The notes under the pieces are model-generated. The model ran no database searches, was not told the origin of the DNA, and was given only the letters and a program-made list of their open reading frames with translations. Source: Nocardia alba NBRC 108234 (GTDB taxonomy: Bacteria; Actinomycetota; Actinomycetes; Mycobacteriales; Mycobacteriaceae). From it: a stretch of 64,000 bases of DNA. Where the stretch lies: NCBI RefSeq assembly GCF_001612665.1, contig NZ_BDAX01000004.1, positions 62,001 to 126,000 on the forward strand. The letters are read 5' to 3'. Below, in pieces: positions 42,592 through 53,661 of the stretch (the stretch's first letter is position 1; each line of letters begins with the position of its first letter). Made by a program: the position numbers and the translations under genes.

Positions 42592-43290
42592 TCAGCCTCG
42601 GTGCGAGGTGGGTCCGTCGGTATTGAGCCGGAACCCGACCCCGCGCACGGTGACGATGCGACGCTCCGCCATCGGGCCTTCGTCGCCGATCTTGCGACGC
42701 AACCAGGACATGTGCATATCGAGTGTCTTGGAGCCGCGCAGGTCGGCGTCGCCCCAGACCTCGCGCAGGATGGTCTCGCGCGCCACCACCTGGCCCGCCC
42801 TGTCGATGAGGACCTTGAGCAGCTCGTACTCCTTGTTGGCCAGGTTCACCTCGGCCCCGTTGACCAGCACGCGCCGCGCCGCGGGTTCGAGCCGGATCGC
42901 GCCGACCTCCACCGCGTCGTCACCGATTCCGCTGCGCCGCAACAGGGCTCGCACCCGGGCGAGAAGTTCGGCGAGCCGGAACGGTTTGCCCACGTAGTCG
43001 TCGGCGCCCGCGTCGAGACCGACGACGAAGTCGACCTCGTCGGTGCGGGCGGTGAGCATCAGCACGGCGAGGTCGGCGCCGCTCGCGCGCACCTGACGGC
43101 ACACCTCGAGCCCGTCCATCCCCGGTAGGCCCAGGTCCAGGATCAGCAGGTCGTGATTGCCCTCGAGGGCACGGCGCAATACCGCGGGGCCGAAGCGTTC
43201 GACGGTGACGGTGTAGCCCTCGCGTCCCAGTGCGCGCGACAGGGGTGCGGCGATCGCCTCATCGTCTTCGGCCAGCAGAACAGCGGTCAT
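42592..43290 (-). CDS. Two-component response regulator (OmpR family)
   Basis: 232 residues. The receiver domain has the phospho-accepting D52 in 'LILDLGLPGMDG', acidic pair 'AEDDEA' and lysine in 'YVGKPFRLAELLAR'. The C-terminal winged helix has 'LANKEYELLKVLID', 'REVWGDADLRGSKTLDMHMS' and 'RRIVTVRGVGFRLN'. Start is the ATG at 43290; a GTG two codons earlier is possible. Partner of the kinase encoded directly downstream. Confidence 0.93.
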   Translation of the reverse strand: MTAVLLAEDDEAIAAPLSRALGREGYTVTVERFGPAVLRRALEGNHDLLILDLGLPGMDGLEVCRQVRASGADLAVLMLTARTDEVDFVVGLDAGADDYVGKPFRLAELLARVRALLRRSGIGDDAVEVGAIRLEPAARRVLVNGAEVNLANKEYELLKVLIDRAGQVVARETILREVWGDADLRGSKTLDMHMSWLRRKIGDEGPMAERRIVTVRGVGFRLNTDGPTSHRG

Positions 43291-43396
43291 CTGCACAGGT
43301 TAGGCGAAACCTCCGCCCGCGCTGCGGCCATGCGCAACGGAGCAACGTCGCGCGTCGACACCCGATCGGTGTTCGCGATCAGCGAGGACGGGCAGC

Positions 43397-43930
43397 TCAC
43401 CGGTAGCCGCCGCCCCAGTGCTGCTCGTTGGCGGAGCGGCCCGCCTCGAACACATGGTGATAGAGCAGCGCATGGACCTGTTGGACCTGGGGCACGTCGT
43501 CGTACTCGAGTGGCTCCTCCGAGGACGAGCCGATGATCAGAGTGCCGGTGCCGAGCGCCCGGTCCAGTAGGCCGTGCCGGAACTGCACACTCGAGATCCG
43601 GCTGAGGGGGATATCGATGCCGGTATGGGTGAGTACGCCCTGGCGCACCAGCACCCGTCGACCGGTGACGATGAAATGCGTCGACTTCCAGGCGATCACG
43701 CGCGCGACGACCCGCCACGCGACGAGCCCGAGCCAGGCCAGCCCGATCAGGATCAGCAACACCGTGCGCACATGGCCGGTGGTGTTGCGCCAGGCCAAAC
43801 CGCCGAGGAAACCGGCGATCGCGGTCACGACGATGAGAATGACGATGGGCCACACCAACATTTTCCAGTGCGGGTGGCGGTGCAGGATCAACTGCTCGTC
43901 GGGCGCGAGCACATCCTCCGGATAACCCAT
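43397..43930 (-). CDS. PH-domain membrane protein (Rv3278c-like)
   Basis: 177 residues: two membrane helices (about 28-48 and 57-78) followed by a bacterial PH domain (YdbS/DUF304 type) with 'FIVTGRRVLVRQGVLTHTGI' and 'IPLSRISSVQFRHGLLDR'. Function is not established; its place between purK and birA matches Rv3278c. The ATG at 43930 begins 'MGYPEDVLAPDEQLI', the conserved N-terminus. It lies upstream of and co-directional with the response regulator gene, 106 bp away. Confidence 0.82.
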   Translation of the reverse strand: MGYPEDVLAPDEQLILHRHPHWKMLVWPIVILIVVTAIAGFLGGLAWRNTTGHVRTVLLILIGLAWLGLVAWRVVARVIAWKSTHFIVTGRRVLVRQGVLTHTGIDIPLSRISSVQFRHGLLDRALGTGTLIIGSSSEEPLEYDDVPQVQQVHALLYHHVFEAGRSANEQHWGGGYR

Positions 43931-44079
43931 GATGCGACAGTACCGCGCCGACACATCCAGTCCGGTGACAGTCGCGCCGCATTTCTCGATGCCACGGCTG
44001 AGGCGATACTGTGGATTACACGCTAGCTGCCAGGTTTTGCCCCTTATCTGCTTGCTCGACACCAACAGTGGAGGCACGC

Positions 44080-45048
44080 ATGACCGAAGATCTGACTCAG
44101 CTCGAAATCCTCACTGCCCTCGAACCTGTGGCCGAACAGAACCTGAACCGGCACCTCTCCATCGCCAAGGACTGGAATCCGCACGATTACGTCCCGTGGG
44201 AGGAAGGCCGCAATTTCGCCGCGATGGGCGGAATCGATTGGGAGCCATCACAATCGGGTCTCAGCGATGTCGCCAAGGCTGCGATGATCACGAACCTGCT
44301 CACCGAGGACAACCTGCCGTCCTACCACCGCGAGATCGCCCAGAACTTCTCCCTCGATGGCGCGTGGGGTACCTGGGTGGGCCGCTGGACCGCGGAGGAG
44401 AACCGCCACGGCATCGTGATCCGCGACTACCTCGTCGTCACCCGCGGCGTCGACCCGGTGGCGCTGGAGCAGGCGCGGATGGTCCACATGACCCAGGGCG
44501 CGCACGCGCCGGCGAACTGGGGCGGGTTCCTGGTCAACGTCGCGTATGTGACGTTCCAGGAGTTGGCCACCCGGGTGAGCCACCGCAATACCGGTCGGGT
44601 GTGCGAGGACCCGATCGCCGACAAGCTGCTGGCCCGCGTCGCCACCGACGAGAACCTGCACATGATCTTCTACCGCAACCTGTGCGCGGCGGCCCTCGAC
44701 CTGGCCCCCGACCAGGTGATGCCCGCGATCACCAAGGTGCTCGTCAATTTCCAGATGCCGGGCGCGGGCATGCCCAACTGGCGGCGCAACGGCGTCCTGA
44801 TGGCCAAGCACGGCATCTACGACCTGCGCCAACACCTCGACGAGGTGATACGGCCGGTGCTCAAGAACTGGAATGTCTTCGACCGCAACGACTTCGGCGC
44901 GCGCGGCGAGGCCGCGCGCGATGAACTCGCGCTGTTCCTCGACAAGCTGGAGAAAGACGTGCTGCGGTTCGAGGAACAGCGCGACCGACTGCTGGCACGC
45001 GAGCTCGAGGTGGCCGAGCGCGCGACCCCGAGTGCCGCGGCACGCTGA
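44080..45048 (+). CDS. Acyl-ACP desaturase (DesA-type)
   Basis: 322 residues, soluble di-iron fatty-acid desaturase. Ligand motifs are 'EENRHG' (106-111) and 'DENLHMIFYRNL'; 'TEDNLPSYHREI' holds a further ligand region. It introduces a double bond into a carrier-bound acyl chain, as for DesA1/DesA2 in mycobacteria, where the products feed membrane or mycolic-acid lipids. GGAGG lies 6 nt before the ATG. It is absent from this position in the M. tuberculosis block as I remember it. Confidence 0.92.
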   Translation: MTEDLTQLEILTALEPVAEQNLNRHLSIAKDWNPHDYVPWEEGRNFAAMGGIDWEPSQSGLSDVAKAAMITNLLTEDNLPSYHREIAQNFSLDGAWGTWVGRWTAEENRHGIVIRDYLVVTRGVDPVALEQARMVHMTQGAHAPANWGGFLVNVAYVTFQELATRVSHRNTGRVCEDPIADKLLARVATDENLHMIFYRNLCAAALDLAPDQVMPAITKVLVNFQMPGAGMPNWRRNGVLMAKHGIYDLRQHLDEVIRPVLKNWNVFDRNDFGARGEAARDELALFLDKLEKDVLRFEEQRDRLLARELEVAERATPSAAAR

Positions 45049-45050
45049 TC

Positions 45051-45091
45051 AGTACTGACGACGGGCCCGCGCCGGGTCCGTCGTCAGTACT
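45051..45091. terminator. Bidirectional hairpin terminator, desaturase / birA
   Basis: 18-bp inverted repeat (45051-45068 with 45074-45091) with one G-T pair and a 5-nt loop. It starts 3 bp after the desaturase stop and includes the birA stop codon and the last codons of birA on the other strand. Confidence 0.85.
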
Positions 45092-45872
45092 GTCCACGCA
45101 GGTGGGAAACGTCGCCCGCGGATACCGCCCGCTCACCGATGAGCAGTCGGCCGGTGTCGTCGACATCGGTCGCCACCCCGGTGAGCACCGTCCCGCCGGG
45201 CAGTTCGGCACGCACTTGCCTGCCGATAGTGGCGCACCGCCGGCGATACTCGCCGATGAGATCGGCTGTCTCCCAGCCCGACCGCTCCCATTCGGTGAAC
45301 CGACGCGAGAACTCGGCCAGGATCGCCGCGACCAACGCGGTGCGGTCGACGTCGGGCGCGCCGGCCAGGTTCAGCGAAGTCGCGTGGGCGACAGGCAGTT
45401 CCGACTCCTCGAGGCTGACATTCATCCCGATGCCGACCACCACGGCGGGCGCGATCCCGGTCACGGCGACCTCGGCCAGGATGCCCGCGAGCTTGCGGCC
45501 GTCGAGCAGCACATCGTTGGGCCACTTCAATTCCGGCGAGACCCCCGCGGTGGCGCGCAGCGCGTCGACCACGGCGATACCGGTGAGCAACGACAACCAG
45601 CCGAGCGCGGCGGGGTCGATGCCGGGCAGGCGCGTCAGGATCGACAGTGAGATCTGCGCGCGGGGCGGACTCACCCACGCGCGGGCATGCCGTCCGCGAC
45701 CACTCACCTGCTCTTCGGCCAGCAGCGCGACCCGGTCGACGGCCGGGTCGGCGGCACGGGCGACCAGATCGGCGTTGGTCGATCCGGTCGACTCGACCAC
45801 ATCGATCCCGTCGTAGAAAGACAGGCCCGGCGAGCTGCGTAGAACCTGTACATCGATGGGCGCCCTGTTCAT
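45084..45872 (-). CDS. birA: Biotin-[acetyl-CoA-carboxylase] ligase
   Basis: 262 residues. Biotin-binding loop 'EEQVSGRGRHARAW', 'LKWPNDVLLDGRKLAGIL' with the catalytic lysine, and 'GIGMNVSLEE'. There is no N-terminal DNA-binding domain, so it is a monofunctional class I ligase, as in mycobacteria. It attaches biotin to the AccA3 subunit encoded at 50672. It is divergent from accD5. Confidence 0.95.
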   Translation of the reverse strand: MNRAPIDVQVLRSSPGLSFYDGIDVVESTGSTNADLVARAADPAVDRVALLAEEQVSGRGRHARAWVSPPRAQISLSILTRLPGIDPAALGWLSLLTGIAVVDALRATAGVSPELKWPNDVLLDGRKLAGILAEVAVTGIAPAVVVGIGMNVSLEESELPVAHATSLNLAGAPDVDRTALVAAILAEFSRRFTEWERSGWETADLIGEYRRRCATIGRQVRAELPGGTVLTGVATDVDDTGRLLIGERAVSAGDVSHLRGQY

Positions 45873-45981
45873 TTCCGCAACGTTACTCGAGTTCGCTGTG
45901 AACGATCATGACCACACAGAGCTGCGGTTTCTCTACTGGCCGGTAGGCGAGACTGCCGTGGTGCGCGACGGTGTCACTCGT

Positions 45982-45987
45982 TACACT
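45982..45987 (+). promoter_or_regulatory. -10 element of accD5
   Basis: TACACT 8 nt before the accD5 ATG at 45996; no ribosome site in between, so a leaderless or nearly leaderless mRNA is likely. Confidence 0.5.
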
Positions 45988-45995
45988 CGCAACCC

Positions 45996-47636
45996 ATGAC
46001 GAGTGTCCAGCAGCAGCCCGCATCGGAATCGGCGGGCGCCCCCGATATCCACACCACCGCCGGGAAGCTGGCTGATCTGCGGAATCGGCTGGAAGAAGCG
46101 CAACACCCGATGGGTGAGGCCGCGGTGGACAAAGTGCACGCCAAGGGCAAGATGACAGCGCGCGAGCGCATCCTCGCCCTGGTCGACGAAGGCTCCTTCG
46201 TGGAACTCGATGCCCTCGCCAAACACCGCAGCGTGAATTTCGGCCTGGAGCACAACCGCCCGCTCGGCGACGGCGTCGTCACCGGTTACGGCACCATCGA
46301 CGGCCGCGACGTCTGCTTATTCTCCCAGGACGTCACCGTGTTCGGCGGTTCCCTAGGCGAGGTCTACGGCGAGAAGATCGTCAAGGTGATGGACCTGGCG
46401 ATCAAGACCGGCCGTCCGCTGGTCGGCATCAACGAAGGCGCGGGCGCGCGGATCCAGGAGGGCGTTGTCTCCCTCGGGCTCTACGGCGAGATCTTCCACC
46501 GCAACGTGCAGGCCTCCGGCGTGATCCCGCAGATCTCGCTGATCATGGGCGCCGCCGCGGGCGGTCACGTGTACTCCCCCGCGCTCACCGACTTCGTGGT
46601 GATGGTCGATCAGACCTCGCAGATGTTCGTCACCGGTCCCGACGTGATCAAGACCGTCACCGGTGAAGAGGTCTCGATGGAGGACCTCGGTGGCGCGCAC
46701 ACCCACATGGTCAAGTCCGGCGTGGCCCACTACGTGGCCTCCGGCGAGCAGGACGCCCTCGACTACGTCAAGGATCTGCTGAGCTACCTGCCGAGCAACA
46801 ACCGCGCCGAGTCCCCTCGGCACGCGCCGACCGACCCGATCAACGGCGCGATCGAGGATGCCCTCACCGACGAGGACATCGAGCTCGACACGATCATCCC
46901 GGACTCGCCGAACCAGCCCTACGACATGCACGAGGTCATCCGCCGTCTGCTCGACGACGACGAGTTCCTCGAGGTCCAGGCCGAGCGCGCGATGAACATC
47001 ATCTGCGGCTTCGGTCGCGTGGACGGGCGCAGCGTCGGCATCGTCGCCAACCAGCCGACCCAGTTCGCCGGCTGCCTCGATATCGACGCCTCGGAGAAGG
47101 CCGCGCGCTTCGTGCGCACCTGCGACGCCTTCAACGTCCCGATCATCACCCTGGTCGACGTGCCCGGCTTCCTGCCCGGCACGGGCCAGGAATACAACGG
47201 CATCATCCGGCGCGGCGCGAAGCTGCTCTACGCCTACGGTGAGGCCACTGTGGGCAAGATCACGATCATCACCCGCAAGGCCTACGGCGGCGCCTACGAC
47301 GTCATGGGCTCCAAGCACATGGGCGCCGATGTGAACCTGGCGTGGCCGACCGCCCAGATCGCCGTGATGGGCGCTTCCGGCGCCGTGGGTTTCGTCTACC
47401 GCAAGCAGCTGGTCGATGCCGCCAAGAACGGCGACGATGTCGATGCGCTGCGCCTCGAGCTGCAGAACGAGTACGAGGACACTCTCGTGAACCCGTATGT
47501 CGCCGCCGAGCGTGGCTACGTCGACGCGGTCATCCCGCCCTCGCACACCCGTGGCCAGATCGTGTCGGCGCTGCGGCTGCTCGAGCGCAAGATGGTGACC
47601 ATGCCGCCGAAGAAGCACGGCAACATTCCGCTCTGA
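45996..47636 (+). CDS. accD5: Acyl-CoA (propionyl-CoA) carboxylase beta subunit
   Basis: 546 residues, the same size as AccD5. The carboxyltransferase halves show '[20 protein letters not shown]', '[18 protein letters not shown]', '[20 protein letters not shown]' and '[19 protein letters not shown]'. With AccA3 and AccE5 it carboxylates propionyl-CoA to methylmalonyl-CoA. It lies next to accE5 and opposite birA, as in M. tuberculosis. Confidence 0.95.
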   Translation: MTSVQQQPASESAGAPDIHTTAGKLADLRNRLEEAQHPMGEAAVDKVHAKGKMTARERILALVDEGSFVELDALAKHRSVNFGLEHNRPLGDGVVTGYGTIDGRDVCLFSQDVTVFGGSLGEVYGEKIVKVMDLAIKTGRPLVGINEGAGARIQEGVVSLGLYGEIFHRNVQASGVIPQISLIMGAAAGGHVYSPALTDFVVMVDQTSQMFVTGPDVIKTVTGEEVSMEDLGGAHTHMVKSGVAHYVASGEQDALDYVKDLLSYLPSNNRAESPRHAPTDPINGAIEDALTDEDIELDTIIPDSPNQPYDMHEVIRRLLDDDEFLEVQAERAMNIICGFGRVDGRSVGIVANQPTQFAGCLDIDASEKAARFVRTCDAFNVPIITLVDVPGFLPGTGQEYNGIIRRGAKLLYAYGEATVGKITIITRKAYGGAYDVMGSKHMGADVNLAWPTAQIAVMGASGAVGFVYRKQLVDAAKNGDDVDALRLELQNEYEDTLVNPYVAAERGYVDAVIPPSHTRGQIVSALRLLERKMVTMPPKKHGNIPL

Positions 47637-47691
47637 AAACGCGATAACCCGGATAGGCCGCGCACACTTGTTGTGGAAGACAACTATTGAT

Positions 47692-47707
47692 CGGTGCGGC
47701 CGCACCG
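47692..47707. repeat. Perfect GC palindrome in the accD5-accE5 gap
   Basis: CGGTGCGGCCGCACCG, a 16-bp palindrome without a loop, in the 129-bp gap between accD5 and accE5. It could pair in RNA and weaken read-through or be a protein site; neither is shown. Confidence 0.35.
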
Positions 47708-47765
47708 GGAATGATCGCGTCAACCGCGCTGTGAAGCGAAGTAAGTGCAGGAAGGATCTGGCACT

Positions 47766-48095
47766 GTGACAACTGTGGCAGAAGAAGACGTGTTGACAGT
47801 CGCCGAGCTCGAGCTCGTCGTCGAGCCGGACGTCGCCAAGGCTGAACTGCCTGCGGACACGGCGGCACAGGCCGCCGTCGACGTCGCGGGCGAACCGCTG
47901 TTCCGCATTCTCAAGGGGTCACCCACCGATCAGGACATCGCGGCTCTGGTCGCCGTTCTGAGCGCGGCGTCCGCCGACGCGCCCGTCGGCGGACCGAACG
48001 GACCGGCCGACGCATGGGGCAACTCGACGTTGATGCATCGGGGCACGAACCCGTTCTCGCCGTACGTGTACCCGATGCTGTCGCACCTGCGCTGA
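47766..48095 (+). CDS. accE5: Acyl-CoA carboxylase epsilon subunit
   Basis: 109 residues. The C-terminal half holds the short epsilon domain 'PLFRILKGSPTDQDIAALVA'; the N-terminal half is acidic and low in complexity. Epsilon subunits stabilise the AccA3-AccD5 complex. Start chosen as the GTG at 47766, with AAGGA upstream; a GTG at 47745 is possible. Followed after 1 bp by maf. Confidence 0.85.
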   Translation: MTTVAEEDVLTVAELELVVEPDVAKAELPADTAAQAAVDVAGEPLFRILKGSPTDQDIAALVAVLSAASADAPVGGPNGPADAWGNSTLMHRGTNPFSPYVYPMLSHLR

Positions 48096-48096
48096 G

Positions 48097-48753
48097 GTGA
48101 CCGACGCTGATCCCACGGTGACCAGGCTGGTGCTGGCCTCGGCCTCGCCTGCCCGGCTCAGGATCCTGCGCACCGCGGGCATCGATCCCGTGGTGCGGGT
48201 CTCGGGCGTAGACGAGGACGCGGTATCGGCGGCACTGCCCGCCGGTACCTCCTCGCACGATGTCGTCGTCGCCTTGGCTCGCGCCAAGGCGGCCGACGTC
48301 GCCGCGTCGATTCCCGAATTCGATGCCGATTGTGTCGTCGTCGGCTGCGATTCGATGCTGCTCGTCGACGGGCAGCTGCAGGGCAAACCACACACCCCCG
48401 AGGTGGCGCGCGAGCGCTGGGCCGCGATGGCGGGCCGCGACGCGGATCTGGTCACCGGGCATTGCGTGCTGCGGTTGCGCGACGGTGCGATCGTCGCCGA
48501 ATCGGCCGAATGCAGCAGTACCACGGTGTATTTCGCGAAGCCGACACCGGCCGAGCTCGATACCTACATCGCTTCGGGCGAGCCGCTGAAGGTCGCGGGC
48601 GCGTTCACGCTCGACGGGCTCGGCGGCTGGTTCGTCGACCGGATCGAGGGCGATCCGTCCAGCGTCATCGGGATCGGATTACCGCTGTTGCGCCGACTCC
48701 TCGAAGACGTCGGTGTCGGTGTCACGCAGCTGTGGCGGGATTCGCGGGACTGA
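48097..48753 (+). CDS. maf: Maf-family nucleotide pyrophosphatase
   Basis: 218 residues with 'RLVLASASPARLRILRTAG' at the N-terminus, 'VVGCDSMLLVDG' and 'LGGWFVDRIEGDPSSVIGIG', all Maf signatures. It hydrolyses non-canonical or surplus nucleoside triphosphates. GTG start one base after the accE5 stop. Its last 75 bp overlap the convergent regulator gene. Confidence 0.92.
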   Translation: MTDADPTVTRLVLASASPARLRILRTAGIDPVVRVSGVDEDAVSAALPAGTSSHDVVVALARAKAADVAASIPEFDADCVVVGCDSMLLVDGQLQGKPHTPEVARERWAAMAGRDADLVTGHCVLRLRDGAIVAESAECSSTTVYFAKPTPAELDTYIASGEPLKVAGAFTLDGLGGWFVDRIEGDPSSVIGIGLPLLRRLLEDVGVGVTQLWRDSRD

Positions 48754-49443
48754 CGGCGCGATCACGTGCTGATCCCCCGAATCCTTGGCCGGGGTGCGGT
48801 CGGGCGCGGTCATCGTCAGGTCGAGCCGGGCCGTACACAGCTCCGGCTCGACGAAGGGGTGCAGCTGCACGTCCACCCGCCCACGTGCGCCGTTCCGTTC
48901 GAGCACCTCGCGCATGAGACCCATGTGCACACCACACACCACCTCGGAGTGTGAGCGGGCCAATTCCCGCAGCGGGCACGCCGTCAGATTGATCCGGACG
49001 TGCTCCGGCGTCTCGCCGACGGGTTCTTTCTCGGGCGCGAACCCGAGCTCGGACATCAGCGACATCGTGATATCCCTGGCATCGGCGAGGGTCTCCACCG
49101 CCTGGGTGCCGATGTCCATGCGGGCTCCCCACGCGCGTCCCGCGGCGACGGCGGCGGCGGAACGAGTCACCGGATCGGAACCGAGTTGGTCGGCGAGTAC
49201 CTGCGCGAGCTCCTGATATCCCACCGAGCGCTGCACCGCGCGGTAGCCGATACGCGGGCGGCCACGGCCGCGCGGGGGCTGCTGGAACTGGCGAACCAGC
49301 GACTCACGGGTGAGGACATCGAGGTGGAATCGGACTGTGGTGACGTGCTGTCCGGTGATGCGGGCCAGTTCCTGGGCATCGAGGGGCTCGGTGGCGCCAC
49401 GTAGGATCGCGAGCAGTCGCCGTCGCGGCCAAGAATCGGACAT
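48679..49443 (-). CDS. Winged-helix regulator with Cys/His-rich C-terminal domain
   Basis: 254 residues. An ArsR/MarR-like winged helix (about 8-60: '[20 protein letters not shown]') is followed by a wing basic patch '[10 protein letters not shown]'. The C-terminal part carries C156, H165, C170, H173 and C203 within '[20 protein letters not shown]', similar in layout to SufR-type iron-sulfur regulators. Metal or Fe-S sensing is inference. It is divergent from sseA, and overlaps the maf 3' end by 75 bp. The last 30 residues are acidic and probably disordered. Confidence 0.75.
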   Translation of the reverse strand: MSDSWPRRRLLAILRGATEPLDAQELARITGQHVTTVRFHLDVLTRESLVRQFQQPPRGRGRPRIGYRAVQRSVGYQELAQVLADQLGSDPVTRSAAAVAAGRAWGARMDIGTQAVETLADARDITMSLMSELGFAPEKEPVGETPEHVRINLTACPLRELARSHSEVVCGVHMGLMREVLERNGARGRVDVQLHPFVEPELCTARLDLTMTAPDRTPAKDSGDQHVIAPSVPRIPPQLRDTDTDVFEESAQQR

Positions 49444-49538
49444 AGCTCACCCCTCCTCTCCAGAGACTTTATCGGACATCCGTGCCTTTTATTCGCCCAT
49501 TGTGTCTATTCGTGATGTGCCACGACACACTTACCATC

Positions 49539-49565
49539 GGCTGCGACCACACCGTGGTCGCAGCC
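49539..49565. promoter_or_regulatory. 12-bp inverted repeat upstream of sseA
   Basis: Perfect arms GGCTGCGACCAC and GTGGTCGCAGCC around a 3-nt loop, 27 bp before the sseA start and 96 bp from the divergent regulator start. Could be an operator for that regulator or an RNA hairpin in the sseA leader. Confidence 0.5.
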
Positions 49566-49591
49566 ACCCAACTCGCGTGAAGGACCACACC

Positions 49592-50482
49592 GTGCCCGTC
49601 GCCCCGGATCCGCACCCCGCCTTCGGTTCCTACGCAGTCCCACATCGATTGGTAACCACAGAATGGCTGTCCGCAAACATCGGCGCGCGTGGTTTACGAA
49701 TCATCGAGTCCAACGATGACATCCTGCTCTACGACATCGGCCATGTCCCGGGCGCGGTCAAGATCGACTGGCGTGGCGATCTGAGCGACCCGGTGACCCG
49801 CGATTATATCGACGGCCGGCGCTTCACCGCACTGATGCGCGCCAAGGGGATCGAGCGCGCCGACACCATCGTCATCTACGGCGATCGTGGCAATGCCCAG
49901 GCCGCGCACACCGCGTGGATCTTCACCCTGTTCGGCCACGAGGACGTGCGCCTGCTCGACGGCGGCCGCGACGCCTGGATCTCCGAGGAACGCGACACCA
50001 CCTTCGATCGGCCCTACCCCACGCCCAGCGACTACCCCGAGGTCGTGCGCGACGACACGACCGCCCGCGCGTTCCGCGAGGACGTGCTCGCCAGGCTCGG
50101 AAAGCCCCTGGTCGACGTGCGCTCGACACAGGAGTACACCGGCGAACTCCAGGACAAGCCGGGCGACCAGGAGTACGCGATCCTGCGCGAGGGACATGTG
50201 CCGACAGCGGTCAACATCGCGTGGACCGAGGCTACGACCATCGACGGCCGCTTCCGTTCGCGCGCCGACCTCGACGAGATCTACGGCGCGCTGCCTGCCG
50301 AGGATCTGGTCGTGTACAGCCGGGTGGGCGAGCGGTCCAGCCACACCTGGTTCGTCCTCACATTCCTGCTCGGTCGCAGGTCGGTGCGCAATTACGACGG
50401 TTCGTGGATCGAATGGGGCAACTCGGTGCGCGTGCCTGTTGTAACGGGCGCCGAACCGGGTGTCGCGAATCAGATCATTTGA
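49592..50482 (+). CDS. sseA: SseA-like rhodanese lacking the catalytic cysteine
   Basis: 296 residues in two rhodanese domains, as in thiosulfate/3-mercaptopyruvate sulfurtransferases. The N-terminal domain is the usual non-catalytic one ('[13 protein letters not shown]'). In the C-terminal domain the active loop reads '[15 protein letters not shown]': serine 243 (AGC, 50318-50320) stands where the family has the persulfide-forming cysteine. The whole protein contains no cysteine. The M. tuberculosis neighbour SufE gene (Rv3284) is missing here. GTG start with GAAGGA 7 nt upstream. Probably inactive as a sulfurtransferase. Confidence 0.85.
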   Translation: MPVAPDPHPAFGSYAVPHRLVTTEWLSANIGARGLRIIESNDDILLYDIGHVPGAVKIDWRGDLSDPVTRDYIDGRRFTALMRAKGIERADTIVIYGDRGNAQAAHTAWIFTLFGHEDVRLLDGGRDAWISEERDTTFDRPYPTPSDYPEVVRDDTTARAFREDVLARLGKPLVDVRSTQEYTGELQDKPGDQEYAILREGHVPTAVNIAWTEATTIDGRFRSRADLDEIYGALPAEDLVVYSRVGERSSHTWFVLTFLLGRRSVRNYDGSWIEWGNSVRVPVVTGAEPGVANQII

Positions 50483-50671
50483 AACATGTTCACATCACTG
50501 GACCCCGCGTAGTGTGACCTGCGACCTACTCGGCAGTAGGGCTAGCCGAGTTCGAGCGGTGTTGGCACACTGCCTACACTCGCCCGAGACGAAAGTTGTC
50601 GATACCGGGTACGGGGCCTAACCGGCGACCTGTTCCCCGAAGCGACCACAGATTGCACACAGGAGGCTTCA

Positions 50672-52486
<1,815 letters not shown>

Positions 52487-52495
52487 AAAATCTCA

Positions 52496-52533
52496 CCAAC
52501 GGGCGCCGGTCTCCGAGGACCGGCGCCCGTTGG
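52496..52533 (+). terminator. Strong hairpin terminator of accA3
   Basis: Perfect 16-bp inverted repeat (52496-52511 with 52518-52533) around a 6-nt loop, 9 bp past the accA3 stop. Confidence 0.85.
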
Positions 52534-52613
52534 CGTTCGCGGGGGTGAACGGACGGCGAAGATCACCTGTATCCACCGGGAGTGGGTGAAGATTCTGTCG
52601 TAGGGTGGGTCGG

Positions 52614-53585
52614 GTGACCAGTACTGCGTACACCGACCTGGACCCGCTCTCGACGCCGGGTTCGGCAACGGTGGCCGAGGTCATCCAGGCTCGCCGGGAA
52701 GCCGGTAGTCGCGCCGACGGCAATCGCCTCGCGCTGGTGATCGAGGGCGGTGGCAGCCGCGGTGTGTACTCCAGCGGCATGGTGCAGGCGCTGGAGGAGC
52801 TGGGTCTGGCGAAGATCTTCGACGCCGTGTACGGCACCTCGGCCGGAGCGATCAATGGGGCGTGGTTGCTGTGCGGGCGGGCGGCGACCGGGATGCGATC
52901 GTGGACCGATCCGGCGATCATGCGCCGTGTGGTCGACCCGGTGCGGATCTTCCGCGGTCGGCCCGTCTTCGATCTGCACTACCTGGTGCATCGCGTGTAC
53001 GACGGTATCGAGCCGATGGACTTCCCCGCCATCCTGGCCAATCCCACCACCTTCCACCCCATCGCGACCGATATCCGCACCGGGCAGTCGGTGGACCTCG
53101 GGCCCTACATCACCGACAAACAGACCCTCATGACGGCGCTGCGGGCCTCCGCGGGCCTTCCACTGCTGGCGGGACCACCCGTCGCGCTCGCGGGCAGCAG
53201 CTACTTCGACGGCGGTCTCACCGAAACCATCCCGATCCGTACCGCGGTGGCCGCGGGCACCACCCACGCTCTGGTCCTGCGCACCCGCCGGACCGATGAA
53301 CTGCGCCCGCCAGCTCCCCTGCTGCATCGGGTGATCGGCGGCGGTTACATGCGTGCCATCGCGCCCGGCGCGTTCCGGGCCTGGAGTAAGCGGCCGGGTC
53401 AGCAGGCGATGGAGGACAGCTACCTCGACGGCCTGGGCGAGCAAGTCCTCCAGGTCCACCCACCCGCCGGCTCCCCGGCCATCGACAGCGCGGCCCGCGA
53501 CACCGACCTGCTCACGCGCGCCCTCGACATCGGCCGCACGGCGGTTCATTCCCTGCTCGGCGGCGGCACCCTCCGCACAGCCTGA
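52614..53585 (+). CDS. Patatin-like phospholipase
   Basis: 323 residues. Oxyanion motif GGGSRG (45-50), nucleophile GTSAG (S76) and dyad aspartate in 'SSYFDGGLTETIPI' give a complete Ser-Asp lipase centre. It should hydrolyse phospholipid or other acyl esters. TAGGGT (52601-52606) lies 7 nt before the GTG at 52614, which suggests a leaderless start there; a GTG 9 bp earlier is in frame. Confidence 0.9.
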   Translation: MTSTAYTDLDPLSTPGSATVAEVIQARREAGSRADGNRLALVIEGGGSRGVYSSGMVQALEELGLAKIFDAVYGTSAGAINGAWLLCGRAATGMRSWTDPAIMRRVVDPVRIFRGRPVFDLHYLVHRVYDGIEPMDFPAILANPTTFHPIATDIRTGQSVDLGPYITDKQTLMTALRASAGLPLLAGPPVALAGSSYFDGGLTETIPIRTAVAAGTTHALVLRTRRTDELRPPAPLLHRVIGGGYMRAIAPGAFRAWSKRPGQQAMEDSYLDGLGEQVLQVHPPAGSPAIDSAARDTDLLTRALDIGRTAVHSLLGGGTLRTA

Positions 53586-53661
53586 CCTCGGCTCGACCGC
53601 ACCCGTCCGGAGCCGCGGCCTCGGCAGGCACCGCCCGGCAATCGAACACTAGGCTGCTCGT

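Noticed and set aside
43296..43314. AGGTTAGGCGAAACCT before the response regulator gene, resembling an iron box.
   Set aside because: The left arm fits IdeR but the right arm is displaced by an extra base; about 12 of 19 matches is too weak, and no iron gene is adjacent.
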